Made by a program: the position numbers and the translations under genes
In this document: positions 1-8,500 of the stretch, piece after piece
Position numbering within the stretch: position 1 is the stretch's first letter
Layout: each line of letters opens with the position of its first letter
Assembly: GCF_030908465.1 (NCBI RefSeq)
Contig: NZ_CP133078.1
Coordinates: forward strand, 2,170,001 to 2,234,000
Length of the DNA stretch: 64,000 nt
DNA from: Anaerotignum sp. MB30-C6
Lineage (GTDB): Bacteria; Bacillota; Clostridia; Lachnospirales; Anaerotignaceae
Direction: 5' to 3'
The notes under the pieces: model-generated
The model's input: only the letters and a program-made list of their open reading frames with translations
What the model was told of the DNA's origin: nothing
Database searches by the model: none

Positions 1-213
1 CTCTACGGCACCGCCGCCCATACCGCCAGAGATAATAACATTTACACCCATATCACCTAAAAAGTTAGGTAAAAATCCTGGCTTATGTCCTGGGTTTGCA
101 ATACTCTTTACCTCAGTTATTTTTCCATTTTCTGTTTCAAAGGTACTGAAGTTTTCACAATGTCCGAAGTGCTGTGCTACCAATTCACCCATACATGCTA
201 CTGCAATTTTCAT
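1..213 (-). CDS. NifX/NifB-type iron-molybdenum cluster-binding domain protein (partial, C-terminus outside window)
   Basis: Only the first 71 codons are in the window; the gene runs off the left edge. The start MKIAVACMGELVAQHFGHC and the later glycine-rich stretch GGMGGGAVE are typical of the small dinitrogenase iron-molybdenum cofactor (NifX/NifB C-terminal, MTH1175-like) fold, which binds metal clusters. I chose the ATG at 213 because an AAAAGGAG site lies 7 bases upstream; a second in-frame ATG at 219 is too close to that site. It is the last visible gene of a minus-strand cluster with two MinD-like ferredoxin ATPases and another NifX-like gene. Such clusters occur widely in anaerobes without nitrogenase, and their role is not established. 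Family call fairly sure, function unknown. Confidence 0.8.
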   Translation of the reverse strand, partial: MKIAVACMGELVAQHFGHCENFSTFETENGKITEVKSIANPGHKPGFLPNFLGDMGVNVIISGGMGGGAVE

Positions 214-340
214 ATTCATTCTCCTTTTATATAAATAGTTTAATTTGGATTCCTTTATATCAAAAAAAGCTTTTTTATACGATTTCCTTAAATCGTAAGG
301 TTCCCTATAACCACACCATAACACCGAAAGGTATTCTAAG

Positions 341-1197
341 TTATAACATTCCCTTTACATTTTCATAAACTTGAAGTAACGCATCCCTTGCAGGGCAATT
401 GATTCTTGCCAAGCTATGACCTGCATTGATTGCCATGGACGCCTCATTATCATAAGGAATGCGACCAACAAAAGGGATTCCTTCTTTGAAACATAGTTGT
501 TCAATTTCATTTGTATTTTCTATGCAAGTATTAAATTTATTCACGCAAACAGCGGTTTTCGTTTGAAATATCTCCGCCGTTCTTAAAATTCGTTTCATAT
601 CGCTAATGCCCGAAAGAGAAGGCTCGGCAACAATCAGTACCATGTCCACGCCGCTTATGGAGGCAATCACCGGGCAACCAATGCCCGGGGAGCCATCGAT
701 AATGGCAAACTCTCCCTTATTTACAGCGCCATCCAGTTGATTTTTCACTTCAGTTACCAACTTACCCGATGTGCCCCGTCCCATTTTTAGTTTTGCCGTG
801 GAAAAAACTCGTTCCTCTTCATAAAGCATCAACTCTCCCGCCACATCCTCTTCCATGGTAACTGCTCCCGAAGGACAAGTGTGCATACAAACACCGCATC
901 CCTCACAGGCATAGGGGTTGATGGAAAAGGATGATTTATCCTTGCTGATTGCACCGAAACGACAATTTTTATGGCAAACACCGCAACCCACACACTTATC
1001 TGGGTTAATTACAGCTTTTTCCGAACCATAAAAACTCCTTTTTTGGGGTCAGTCTTTACTCCCGCAACAAGGTGTAAATTAGGAGCATCCACATCACAGT
1101 CAGCAAAACCCTTGGTTTTTGAAAAATCAATAAAAGCGGCGGCGGTTGTGGTCTTTCCCGTACCACCTTTTCCACTTAAAATCAGGAGTTTTTTCAT
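341..1197 (-). pseudogene. MinD-superfamily P-loop ATPase with inserted ferredoxin domain, interrupted by a frameshift
   Basis: Two adjoining frames together make one protein. The upstream frame (1197 down to about 1020) gives MKKLLILSGKGGTGKTTT with the deviant Walker A motif and ends at a TAA after DPKKGVFMVRKKL. The downstream frame continues with FYGSEKAVINPDKC, two 4Fe-4S motifs (CVGCGVCHKNC and CEGCGVCMHTC) and the rest of the MinD fold (DGSPGIGCPV) to the stop at 341. Joining them needs one extra base. A run of six A at about 1044-1049 is the likely place: with seven A the reading becomes DPKKRSFYGSEKAV, which matches the family's usual linker. The frame change is seen directly; whether it is a real mutation, a sequencing error in a homopolymer, or recoding cannot be told. 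The start overlaps the stop of the upstream paralogue as ATGA. An internal ATG at 991 could give only the truncated ORF. Confidence 0.8.
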
Positions 1198-2033
1198 TTC
1201 TCCACCTCCCTTTTGATTTTTCCTAAAAGCTCTGAAAACTGCTCTTTCATCTCCCCATCCTCTTCTACGGCAATTCCTGCCTTTGCACCAATCTGAGCCA
1301 AGTTTTCTTTATATGGAATGCGACAAAACACAGGAATGTTTCGTTCTTTGCAAAAACTTTCCAAATGAGAATAAGAGCCATCAGCTTTATTGATCACAAC
1401 ACCGCAAGGCTTTTGCAATAGAGACACCAGTTCATACACCATCTGAAAGTTATGAAGACCAAAGGCCGTTGCCTCGGCTACAAGAACACAGTAGTCGGCA
1501 ATTTCCACGCTTTCCATTACTGTGCAAGCACTTCCCGGCGGGCAATCTATCACTGTAATGTTTTCATTTATCGGCGTTCTGTCCAGTGCAGTGCGGATCA
1601 CAGGAACACCACTTGTTTCTCCCACGTTAAGCTCTCCCGTAATCACACGAACAGACTTATAAAAGCCATCTTCCACAACTCCAATGGGTCGTTTTGTTTC
1701 ACTTATTGCCCCACTTGGACAAACAATGGCACAACCACCACAAGAATGACAAACTTCTGAAAATACAAGCGGTATGTTTTTAATAAAGCCTAGGGCATTA
1801 AATCTGCAAAAGTCCACGCATTTACGACATCCGATACACTTTTCCCCAAGGAATTGGGGTAATAGCGTAAAGACTTCTTCTTTTTTGATATTCTTTGGCT
1901 TTAAAAACAACCGTCCGTTCGGCTCCTCTACATCACAATCAATATAGATTGATTCTTTTGCTGTAACGGCAAGGTTAACGGAAACGAAGGTTTTTCCCGT
2001 ACCACCTTTTCCGCTTAAAACCGCAACTTTCAT
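1194..2033 (-). CDS. MinD-superfamily P-loop ATPase with inserted ferredoxin domain
   Basis: 279 residues. The N-terminus MKVAVLSGKGGTGKT carries the deviant Walker A of the MinD/Mrp/NifH-like ATPases. Residues about 65-110 hold two 4Fe-4S motifs (CIGCRKCVDFC and CHSCGGCAIVC, each followed by a proline or FN turn), inserted into the ATPase fold; DCPPGSACTVM further on is the Walker B/switch region. It is intact and paralogous to the frameshifted gene just downstream, with which it overlaps by four bases; it also overlaps the NifX-like gene upstream. These ATPases are thought to couple nucleotide hydrolysis to Fe-S cluster or electron transfer, but no substrate is established for this pair. 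Domain call sure, biological role unknown. Confidence 0.9.
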   Translation of the reverse strand: MKVAVLSGKGGTGKTFVSVNLAVTAKESIYIDCDVEEPNGRLFLKPKNIKKEEVFTLLPQFLGEKCIGCRKCVDFCRFNALGFIKNIPLVFSEVCHSCGGCAIVCPSGAISETKRPIGVVEDGFYKSVRVITGELNVGETSGVPVIRTALDRTPINENITVIDCPPGSACTVMESVEIADYCVLVAEATAFGLHNFQMVYELVSLLQKPCGVVINKADGSYSHLESFCKERNIPVFCRIPYKENLAQIGAKAGIAVEEDGEMKEQFSELLGKIKREVEK

Positions 2034-2392
2034 GCTTTTCCGTGAAAGCCTGCATGAAACTGCGTCATTAATGCAAGCTCACCCTTCTCAAAAGCTTCAA
2101 TATTCTCTTTTGCCGTTACCTTCGTTGTTTTATAAACCTTAACTTCGGCTGCGTTAAAAACTTCTGCCGCATTTTGTCCGCAACGCACGGTAAGTAAAAC
2201 CTTAGCCTTTTCATCCACAATGGCCTGGGCAGATTTTATCCCTGCGCCCCCCTGTGCCTCTGCAGCTTTGTTTCTAGAAAATACGACCTCCTTGCTATTT
2301 GTATCATAAATTAAAAAGTATGGGGCTCTGCCAAAGGAAACACAAACCTCGGCTTCCTCACGCATGTCATTTACGGGAATCGCAATTTTCAT
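2030..2392 (-). CDS. NifX/NifB-type iron-molybdenum cluster-binding domain protein
   Basis: 120 residues from MKIAIPVNDMREEAEVCVSFGRAPYF. The open frame extends to 2422, but the ATG at 2392 sits 8 bases after a strong AGGAG site, so the ten extra N-terminal residues are rejected. The fold is that of the dinitrogenase iron-molybdenum cofactor family: an N-terminal IPV-D strand, the SFGRAPYFLIYD segment, and a central AGIKSAQAIVDEKAKVLLT stretch. It is the first gene of the minus-strand NifX-MinD-MinD-NifX cluster and overlaps the next gene by four bases. No nitrogenase genes are in the window, so a general role in metal-cluster handling is more likely than nitrogen fixation (inference). Confidence 0.85.
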   Translation of the reverse strand: MKIAIPVNDMREEAEVCVSFGRAPYFLIYDTNSKEVVFSRNKAAEAQGGAGIKSAQAIVDEKAKVLLTVRCGQNAAEVFNAAEVKVYKTTKVTAKENIEAFEKGELALMTQFHAGFHGKA

Positions 2393-2551
2393 AAAAAATC
2401 TCCTTTCTCGTCTCGATTTCATTATTAATGTACTAGCATCGTACTAGCATCTTAACAGCTCTTAAAGGACACCTATGTAAGAGCCTATAGAGACCTTTGA
2501 AGATGGATAGTCTTTACTTCCAAACCATCAAAAGACCCAAATAGTTTATGT

Positions 2552-2629
2552 CATATGCCATTTATAAGTAATTGTACGACCATTAATGGCATATGTCAAT
2601 AATTAATAGAAACATTTCGTGCCATTAAT
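2552..2629. promoter_or_regulatory. Cluster of inverted ATGCCATT / AATGGCAT elements upstream of the NifX-MinD operon
   Basis: An 11-bp inverted repeat has arms CATATGCCATT (2552-2562) and AATGGCATATG (2585-2595). A third copy, GCCATTAAT at 2621-2629, is an exact reverse complement of ATTAATGGC at 2582-2590. The elements lie 160-240 bases upstream of the first gene of the operon, in an otherwise gene-free stretch (2393-2711). This spacing suggests binding sites for a dimeric regulator, but I can name no known regulator for this sequence and found no convincing -35/-10 pair beside it. Confidence 0.4.
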
Positions 2630-2711
2630 AAACAAAATTCCCTACTAATTTTTATGGACTCTTACCTATTCATGAGAAACTGAGGGGATTTTCATAGTTG
2701 ATTTTATAAAA

Positions 2712-2745
2712 AAAAGACCCCAATATTTAAATATTGGGGTCTTTT
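2712..2745 (-). terminator. Intrinsic terminator after tRNA-Thr
   Basis: A perfect 34-base palindrome with the core GACCCCAATATT paired to AATATTGGGGTC begins three bases after the 3' end of the tRNA. On the minus strand it is followed by a run of T, so it terminates the tRNA transcript. Confidence 0.85.
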
Positions 2746-2748
2746 CAA

Positions 2749-2819
2749 GCTACTGGTGGGAATCGAACCCACAACCTTCTCATTACGAGTGAGATGCTCT
2801 ACCATTGAGCCACAGTAGC
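2749..2819 (-). tRNA. tRNA-Thr (anticodon CGT)
   Basis: Read on the minus strand, the 71-nt sequence folds as a tRNA: acceptor arms GCTACTG / CAGTAGC (7 bp), D stem GCTC / GAGC, anticodon stem TCTCA / TGAGA around the loop CTCGTAA, and a T arm GTGGG-TTCGATT-CCCAC. Anticodon CGT reads ACG (threonine). No CCA is encoded. It is followed directly by a palindromic terminator, so it is transcribed alone or as the last gene of a unit. Confidence 0.95.
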
Positions 2820-3032
2820 ATAAAAATACATATGAATAAAAAAATGCAAAAAACATCCTTGCCATTATATCACATCAAAATGTAAAAAGCAACAACCCTT
2901 CCTATTTCTTTCTAAGATTTGAAATTACTATAGTATATTTTATATGTTTAATAGTACCTACTCATACCAGCTACTTTTCTCCCATTACCTAAAAAAGTAT
3001 CCTAAGAATATCGTTTATTCTTCCAAAACATC

Positions 3033-3060
3033 TTGCTTTCTGAAATGAAAATGTTATAGT
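3033..3060 (+). promoter_or_regulatory. Likely sigma-A promoter for the DMT transporter
   Basis: TTGCTT at 3033-3038 and TATAGT at 3055-3060 are separated by 16 bases and lie 30 bases upstream of the start codon at 3091. Both hexamers match the consensus moderately. Confidence 0.45.
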
Positions 3061-3090
3061 TAATTAAAGAATATTTCAGGAGGAAACACT

Positions 3091-3957
3091 ATGGTAAATA
3101 AGCAAAAAGTATGGGGCCTTGGATTTTTCGCCGTGTTTTTATGGGCATCTGCCTTCCCCCTTACAAAAGTAGTACAAGAACAGTTTACGTCAAACCCTTT
3201 GGGCTTTTTACGGTGCAGCATTGCTGCAATTTTGCTTTTGATTATCGGTAAATACAAGCATATACATAAACCAAAAAAAGAAGATATACCCTGGTTCTTT
3301 CTTTCAGGAGGATTGGGCTTCACCCTTTACATGATTACTTTTAACACAGGTCTTCAAACCCTTACCTCTGCCACTTCCAGTATTGTTGTTGCAATAACAC
3401 CAATCCTTACGGCAATTGTAGCAACAAAGCTTTATAACGAAACTATACGCCCCCTAGGCTGGCTTTCTATTTTGATGGCCTTTTTGGGAGTTTTAATCCT
3501 CCTGCTTTGGGAAGGTATTTTCTCCATTAATATCGGTTTAATTTGGACAATCTTTGCCTCCCTATTTTTTTGCGGATATAATATTTTAAGCAGAAGGCTT
3601 TCACAAAAAGGATATTCGTCCTTAGAAATCGTAACTTACAGTATGCTTTGTGGTGCAATTTTACTTGTTTTTTGGTCATTTGAAGGCATTCGCCAGTTGG
3701 CAAACTCCGATACCACGCATATTCTTGCCCTTGTGTATTTGGGAGCTTTTCCCAGTGCTGCTGCCTACTTACTCTGGGGTAAAGCTATGTCTTTGGCTGA
3801 ACGGACCAGCGAGGTTACAAATTTTATGTTCATCACACCCCTGATATCTACCATTATGGGGTTCATCATTTTAAGAGAAATACCCAATATGGGTACTTTT
3901 GTTGGCGGTGCAATGATTATTATTAGTATCGTATTATTCAATTTAAAAGGAAAATAA
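3091..3957 (+). CDS. EamA/DMT family transporter
   Basis: 288 residues, almost all hydrophobic, with the usual ten membrane segments of the drug/metabolite transporter superfamily arranged as two EamA repeats (about residues 8-140 and 150-285). The N-terminal motif FLWASAFPLTKV and the second-half motif LVYLGAFPSAAAYLLWGKA are characteristic. An AGGAGG site precedes the ATG by 7 bases. It stands alone between the tRNA and convergent genes. Exporters of this family move amino acids or other metabolites; substrate cannot be read from sequence. A second, distant member of the family lies at 15941-16855 beside a PucR regulator. Confidence 0.9.
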   Translation: MVNKQKVWGLGFFAVFLWASAFPLTKVVQEQFTSNPLGFLRCSIAAILLLIIGKYKHIHKPKKEDIPWFFLSGGLGFTLYMITFNTGLQTLTSATSSIVVAITPILTAIVATKLYNETIRPLGWLSILMAFLGVLILLLWEGIFSINIGLIWTIFASLFFCGYNILSRRLSQKGYSSLEIVTYSMLCGAILLVFWSFEGIRQLANSDTTHILALVYLGAFPSAAAYLLWGKAMSLAERTSEVTNFMFITPLISTIMGFIILREIPNMGTFVGGAMIIISIVLFNLKGK

Positions 3958-4234
3958 ATTCATTCAAATAGATTGTTATGCTCTCCCTTTATTTGTAATC
4001 GACTCACAAATGTTTTGTCACGTTTGTTTTCTGTTATGGGTTTCTTCAACATTAGCTAAGGCTAGATTTACCCTTATTGCTAGGAAAACGATCAACCATG
4101 ACAAGAAATTAAAACGTTTCTACGTTAAACGATTCATATGAAATAAGCGTTGTAAATCTACACTTCTACTCTCACTAAAAATAGTTTTGAATCTTTGCAT
4201 TGTTCACCTTTGTGTTGAAGCAAACACATATTAT

Positions 4235-4274
4235 AAAAAAACGATAATTGTAAATTTACAATTATCGCTTTTTT
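4235..4274 (-). terminator. Intrinsic terminator of the 5'-nucleotidase gene (possibly bidirectional)
   Basis: A perfect 26-base palindrome (4242-4267) built on CGATAATTGTAAA is flanked by seven A on its left and by a T run on its right, so it can stop transcription on both strands. The remaining gene-free sequence between the DMT transporter and this hairpin (3958-4234) shows no ORF or RNA that I recognise. Confidence 0.8.
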
Positions 4275-4305
4275 ATTTCCTTTTTAATCACTTATGTAGC
4301 AAGGA

Positions 4306-6237
4306 TTACTTTCTGATAACCAATTCCTGACCGATATAAATCATACTAGGGTCTTTGATTTGGTCTTTATTGTATTCAAAGATTGTTTTCCACTGATTGC
4401 CATCGCCCAACTGATTCTTTGCGATTTTCCATAAGCTATCACCTTTTGCAACCTTGTAAACATCTGCTACAATCTGATCAGCTTCACTTACAGGTGTTGG
4501 CTCTGTTTCCTTCTCAGGTTCTTTTGCTGGTTCTTCTGCAGGTTCTTCCACTACTTTCTGCTCAGTCTTTTCTTCGGGAACAACAGGTGCAACAGGCTCA
4601 GAAATCACTTTGATTCTGCCTTGAGGCTCTGCATATTCCTTACCAATTACACCGCCCAAGGAATCAACATACTGAATTAATGCTTCCGCATCAACAATGC
4701 CTGTATCCTGAACAAAAGAGCCCTGTGTTAAAGCATAATATGTATCGCCACCCTCTGCCTGGAAGCTATTTACAACTACAGTATAGTTAGCCTTAGGATC
4801 GAATGCCTTGCCACCTACGCTTGTAATTGTTACACGGCTACCGGGGTCAGCTGGTGCGTAATATGTAGAATCGGGATACTGTGCGCCATTTTTATATTCC
4901 ACAGCTGTATTGATTGTGTACTCTGCTCCTGCAATCTGAGGGAAACCACCCAAAGCCGTTGGTGTACAGAATGTGGATGCTTCCAAAATTTCAAGAAGCT
5001 GCGCACCTGTAACAGTTACCAAGGTTACGGTATTGCCATAAGGGAATACGGTATATAAAGTGTTCATGGAAATATCCCCTGCAGGAATGCTGGCACGGAT
5101 ACCACCACCGTTAGAAATTGCAACGTCAACGCTGATGCCTAACTTCTGTTCCTCCGCATACTTTTTACCAATGTACAAATATGCATCTGATGAGAAATCA
5201 CCTAAGTTGGTTTCCGTTGTACGAACACCAGGATCTCTTTCACCGTTTAATGCAACTTCTGTTTTAGCAAAAAGACCTGCATAGAATGCATCAACTTCTG
5301 TTTTATCAGCAGCTACCATCTTCGTTAAGGCTTCGTCATATTTACCAATATTTTTAGCATAATCTGCTGCACTAATCAGTTTTGCTGTTGTTTCTTTTGT
5401 AGCCTTATCAACGACAACAGTACCAACGTTTTCCAAATAAGAACCGGTGCTTACGATTAAAGTATCGTTAACCTTTTCTCCGCCGTTCATTACAGTATGA
5501 CTATGGCCATCTACCATAAGGTCGATGCCCTTCACTACTTTGGCAACATCAGTAGAACGTCTGCCCACACTTTCATCATCAACACCCAAGTGGGTCAAAG
5601 CAATAATATAATCGCAACCCTTTGCTTTCAGCCCATCCACTTCAGCCTGTGCTGCTTTCATCATTTCTTCTCCATCCAAGAAGTCTAAATCTTTTACGCT
5701 GCTAGGGCTGGACTTTGTTTGTGTTTCAGCTGTATCTAAGCCAAATACACCAATCTTCATTCCATCCTTTTCCAGTACAACGCTTTCACCGAAATAAGGT
5801 TCCTTTGTACCTTTTTTCAGAACGTTAGCATCTACAACAGGGACTTTTCCTGCTTTCAATAGAGCAAACATATCCAAAAGAGGTTCAAAGCCAAAGTCAA
5901 ATTCATGATTGCCTAAAGAAATTGCATCATAACCTGCTGAAACAATATATTCAGCAGCCTTTAAGCCCTTCTCATGATTTACCAAGGTAGTCCCCTGGGA
6001 AAAGTCACCTGCATCCAACAGAAGAACGTCTGCGCCTTGGGCAGCATAATAATCTTTAATGCCTTTCACGCCCGCAATACCAATGTTTTTTTCCGTTGTC
6101 TGATAGTAACCATGCATATCGTTTGTATGGACTACAACAAGCTTGCCATCCATATCCCCTGCCAACGCAGGAACAGACATACCTAGTACCAAAGACAGAG
6201 ACAACAGAGAAGATAAAACCTTTTTCCCGTGTTTCAT
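4306..6237 (-). CDS. Secreted 5'-nucleotidase/2',3'-cyclic phosphodiesterase family protein with C-terminal LysM
   Basis: 643 residues from the ATG at 6237, which has an AGGAGGAG site; the open frame extends 17 codons further without support. Residues 1-26 are a signal peptide ending in ALA. The calcineurin-like metallophosphatase domain shows HTNDMHG, DAGDFSQG, GNHEFDFG, THLGVD and DGHSHT metal-binding motifs. The 5'-nucleotidase C-terminal domain shows NGGGIRASIPAGDISMNTLY and FPYGN. A Pro/Glu-rich linker then leads to a LysM domain (about residues 595-643, YKVAKGDSLWKIAKNQLG), which would hold the enzyme on peptidoglycan. The role is likely release of nucleosides and phosphate from extracellular nucleotides. 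Single gene with its own terminator. Confidence 0.93.
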   Translation of the reverse strand: MKHGKKVLSSLLSLSLVLGMSVPALAGDMDGKLVVVHTNDMHGYYQTTEKNIGIAGVKGIKDYYAAQGADVLLLDAGDFSQGTTLVNHEKGLKAAEYIVSAGYDAISLGNHEFDFGFEPLLDMFALLKAGKVPVVDANVLKKGTKEPYFGESVVLEKDGMKIGVFGLDTAETQTKSSPSSVKDLDFLDGEEMMKAAQAEVDGLKAKGCDYIIALTHLGVDDESVGRRSTDVAKVVKGIDLMVDGHSHTVMNGGEKVNDTLIVSTGSYLENVGTVVVDKATKETTAKLISAADYAKNIGKYDEALTKMVAADKTEVDAFYAGLFAKTEVALNGERDPGVRTTETNLGDFSSDAYLYIGKKYAEEQKLGISVDVAISNGGGIRASIPAGDISMNTLYTVFPYGNTVTLVTVTGAQLLEILEASTFCTPTALGGFPQIAGAEYTINTAVEYKNGAQYPDSTYYAPADPGSRVTITSVGGKAFDPKANYTVVVNSFQAEGGDTYYALTQGSFVQDTGIVDAEALIQYVDSLGGVIGKEYAEPQGRIKVISEPVAPVVPEEKTEQKVVEEPAEEPAKEPEKETEPTPVSEADQIVADVYKVAKGDSLWKIAKNQLGDGNQWKTIFEYNKDQIKDPSMIYIGQELVIRK

Positions 6238-6397
6238 AGTACTCCTCCTTTTTTTAACTGGAAATATGTTACTTCTTGATAATAACACTTTACCAGAAAA
6301 AATGAAACCTTTTTGACATTTTTTTAATCCATAAATTACACATTTTTGACAATTTTTTTGTTCATTCCTTCTGTTTTTCTGTTGAATAAAAATAAAA

Positions 6398-6431
6398 ACA
6401 AAAAAGAAGAGAACTGCTTACGCAGTTCTCT
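6398..6431 (-). terminator. Intrinsic terminator of the stalk-domain protein gene
   Basis: Arms AGAGAACTGC (6408-6417) and GCAGTTCTCT (6422-6431) with a four-base loop, followed on the minus strand by a T-rich tract. It lies 36 bases after the stop at 6467 and separates this gene from the 5'-nucleotidase gene. Confidence 0.85.
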
Positions 6432-6466
6432 TTTTGTATATTTTCCGATATACTTTCATTTCACAA

Positions 6467-7525
6467 CTAAATATTCTTTTCCACTCGAATAATACCAGAT
6501 GCATAAGGTGAAACCCACCCAGCCTCGGAAATAAACACCACAAGAGTATCCTTATTTTTCAAATAAAAGCCTAATGATGCTCCACTTTCATCCAATATTT
6601 CTTCTGCCTCAGCAAAATAATTAGACGAACCTTTCTTTATATCCTGTTTGATTACATTTTTCAAATAACTTTCTTCAGTCGTAGTCTTTTCTAATGTGAC
6701 AAAGTCCGTTAGTTTTTTCTTTGCTCCAGTCTTTAAGTCAAAGGTATAGCCCTTTGCATAGGAATTACCATGGGAACCACCCGTGAAAGTATAGTAAGAG
6801 CTATAATATGAAAACAAGTTATCGTCATAGTAAGGGGTCTCAAACCCGATTTTGAAGTCATGGGTTTTAAAATCTTTCCCAAGTTCCTTTGCCTCTGTTG
6901 TTACCTGCTCCTTTTTTTCTGTCAAATAAGACTCTAGACTGCCCTTAGCCGTGGCTGCAATTTTCTCATTGATTATATTTGCCTTATCTCCTAAAACCGT
7001 GGCATCTAGCTGGGGATATTTTACCGTTCCTGTAATCAGGATCTTGCCATCATTACCTTTTAAATCCTTTTTATATGTGACAGCAGAATAGGCATCCTTT
7101 GTTTCATGGGAGGCAATGGAAACGACTCTTTCCTCGCCATTCCAAGAAACCCGCCCATCAAAACATTCCACAACTGCTCTCAATGGAATCATGGTAGAGC
7201 CACCGATCATTTGTGCTGGTGTTTCCAGCTGCTCCCCACCACCACCTTTGAAGTTTTTGTCTCCTATGATCAGCTTTGCTTCCTTTCTGCCCTTTGTGAG
7301 CAAAACAGACTGTTCCTTTTCATTCCAAACAACCTGAACGCCCATGGCCTCTAAAGCACCTCTAACAGGAACTAACGTATATCCATCTACAATAACAGGT
7401 TGCTGCCCCTGAAAAACAACTTCATAGCCATTGACAAATACTTTAATCTTATCAGATGCAAATGCAGGCACCGCAGTTGTCCCCATCATTGCAATACAAG
7501 CAAGAGCCAATATTTTTTTCTTCAT
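6467..7525 (-). CDS. Secreted protein with copper-amine-oxidase-like stalk domain and DUF4163/DUF3298 (RsiV-like) domain
   Basis: 352 residues with a signal peptide (1-23, ending AFA). Residues about 27-140 form a 'stalk' domain of two copies of the motif seen in VFVNGYEVVFQGQQPVIVDGYTLVPVRGALEAMG and MIPLRAVVE. The C-terminal 200 residues (YPQLDATVLGDKANIINEKI ... GGSHGNSY ... YTFDLKTGAKKKLTDFV) match the DUF4163 plus DUF3298 pair, which is also the extracellular part of the lysozyme-binding anti-sigma factor RsiV. There is no membrane anchor here and no sigma factor gene beside it. An AGGAGG site supports the start. A role in cell-wall association is likely; the precise function is unknown. 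Confidence 0.85.
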   Translation of the reverse strand: MKKKILALACIAMMGTTAVPAFASDKIKVFVNGYEVVFQGQQPVIVDGYTLVPVRGALEAMGVQVVWNEKEQSVLLTKGRKEAKLIIGDKNFKGGGGEQLETPAQMIGGSTMIPLRAVVECFDGRVSWNGEERVVSIASHETKDAYSAVTYKKDLKGNDGKILITGTVKYPQLDATVLGDKANIINEKIAATAKGSLESYLTEKKEQVTTEAKELGKDFKTHDFKIGFETPYYDDNLFSYYSSYYTFTGGSHGNSYAKGYTFDLKTGAKKKLTDFVTLEKTTTEESYLKNVIKQDIKKGSSNYFAEAEEILDESGASLGFYLKNKDTLVVFISEAGWVSPYASGIIRVEKNI

Positions 7526-7798
7526 CTGAAATCCTCCTTACAAAAAACTCCTCATGAACATAAGTATACACCCCATTTGTTTTTATTCCATTAGGAAACT
7601 CTGTCAAATTTCTTACATTTTCAGAATCCTAGTGATTTCCCGTGATTTCCCCTTAAGTAATTCTCCTGAAACTCTCATAAAAGCGTTTCAAAAGGATTCT
7701 CTTAAGCCTGCTCTGTATCGCATAAACTTCACGTAAAAAAACACCGAAAGCCTGACTTGATAAAAATTTTCATCAAGTCCGAACTTCCAGTGTGCCTA

Positions 7799-8500
7799 TC
7801 ATTCGTCAATACGCAACATCCGATATCCTACCCCTACATGAGTTTGAATGTATTTAGGTTGTGCCGTATTTTCTTCAATCTTTTTTCGAAGTGTTGCCAT
7901 AAACACCCGCAAAGAGGCAATATCATTATCCCATGTACTTCCCCAAATTTCCTTTGTGATGTATGTATGGGTCAGAACTTTCCCCACATTTTTGGAAAGT
8001 AAACATAAAAGCTTATATTCGATGGGAGTAAGGTGCAGCTCCACCCCTGATAAATAAGCACACCCCGAGGGATAATCTACTCTCAAATCCCCATTAATAA
8101 ACTCTATTTGGTTCCTGCCAACATTTTGGGTGTAACTTAGTCGTCGTAAGGTAACCCGCAAACGAGCCAAGAGCTCCTCCACAGAAAAAGGCTTTGTCAG
8201 ATAATCATCTGCACCTGCATCTAGGGCCTCAATTTTATCTCGATCTTCGGCCCTCGCACTAATAACAATAATCGGCATATTAGACCAAGAACGAATTTTT
8301 TTAATAATCTCCACCCCATCTATATCTGGCAACCCCAAGTCTAATAGAACAATATCTGGGTTCTGAGACGTGGCTTCCAATAACGCTTCTGAGCCAGTTG
8401 CTGCGGTGTGATATTTATAGTCTTGGGTTTCCAATGTAGTGGCAATCAAATTTCTCACTGCACCGTCATCTTCAACAATCAAAATAAATGGCTTATTCAT
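7799..8500 (-). CDS. kdpE: KdpE-like response regulator (OmpR family)
   Basis: 234 residues from ATG 8500, which has an AGGAGG site; the longer frame to 8584 lies inside the kinase gene and is rejected. The receiver domain (1-120) has acidic residues E10-D11-D12, phosphoacceptor D54 in VLLDLGLPDIDG, and K at the KPFSVEELLARL segment. The C-terminal winged helix (about 135-232) ends VGVGYRMLRIDE, as in OmpR/KdpE proteins. The start overlaps the kinase stop by eight bases, so the two are translationally coupled. Together with the KtrAB genes upstream this is probably a potassium or turgor response system; no kdpFABC genes are in the window. A weak inverted repeat at 7754-7779 follows the stop and may terminate the operon. 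Confidence 0.88.
   Translation of the reverse strand: MNKPFILIVEDDGAVRNLIATTLETQDYKYHTAATGSEALLEATSQNPDIVLLDLGLPDIDGVEIIKKIRSWSNMPIIVISARAEDRDKIEALDAGADDYLTKPFSVEELLARLRVTLRRLSYTQNVGRNQIEFINGDLRVDYPSGCAYLSGVELHLTPIEYKLLCLLSKNVGKVLTHTYITKEIWGSTWDNDIASLRVFMATLRKKIEENTAQPKYIQTHVGVGYRMLRIDE

Noticed and set aside
4383..4613. Plus-strand frame opposite the LysM linker of the nucleotidase
   Set aside because: It mirrors the Pro/Glu-rich repeat coding on the minus strand, which gives long open antisense frames by composition.
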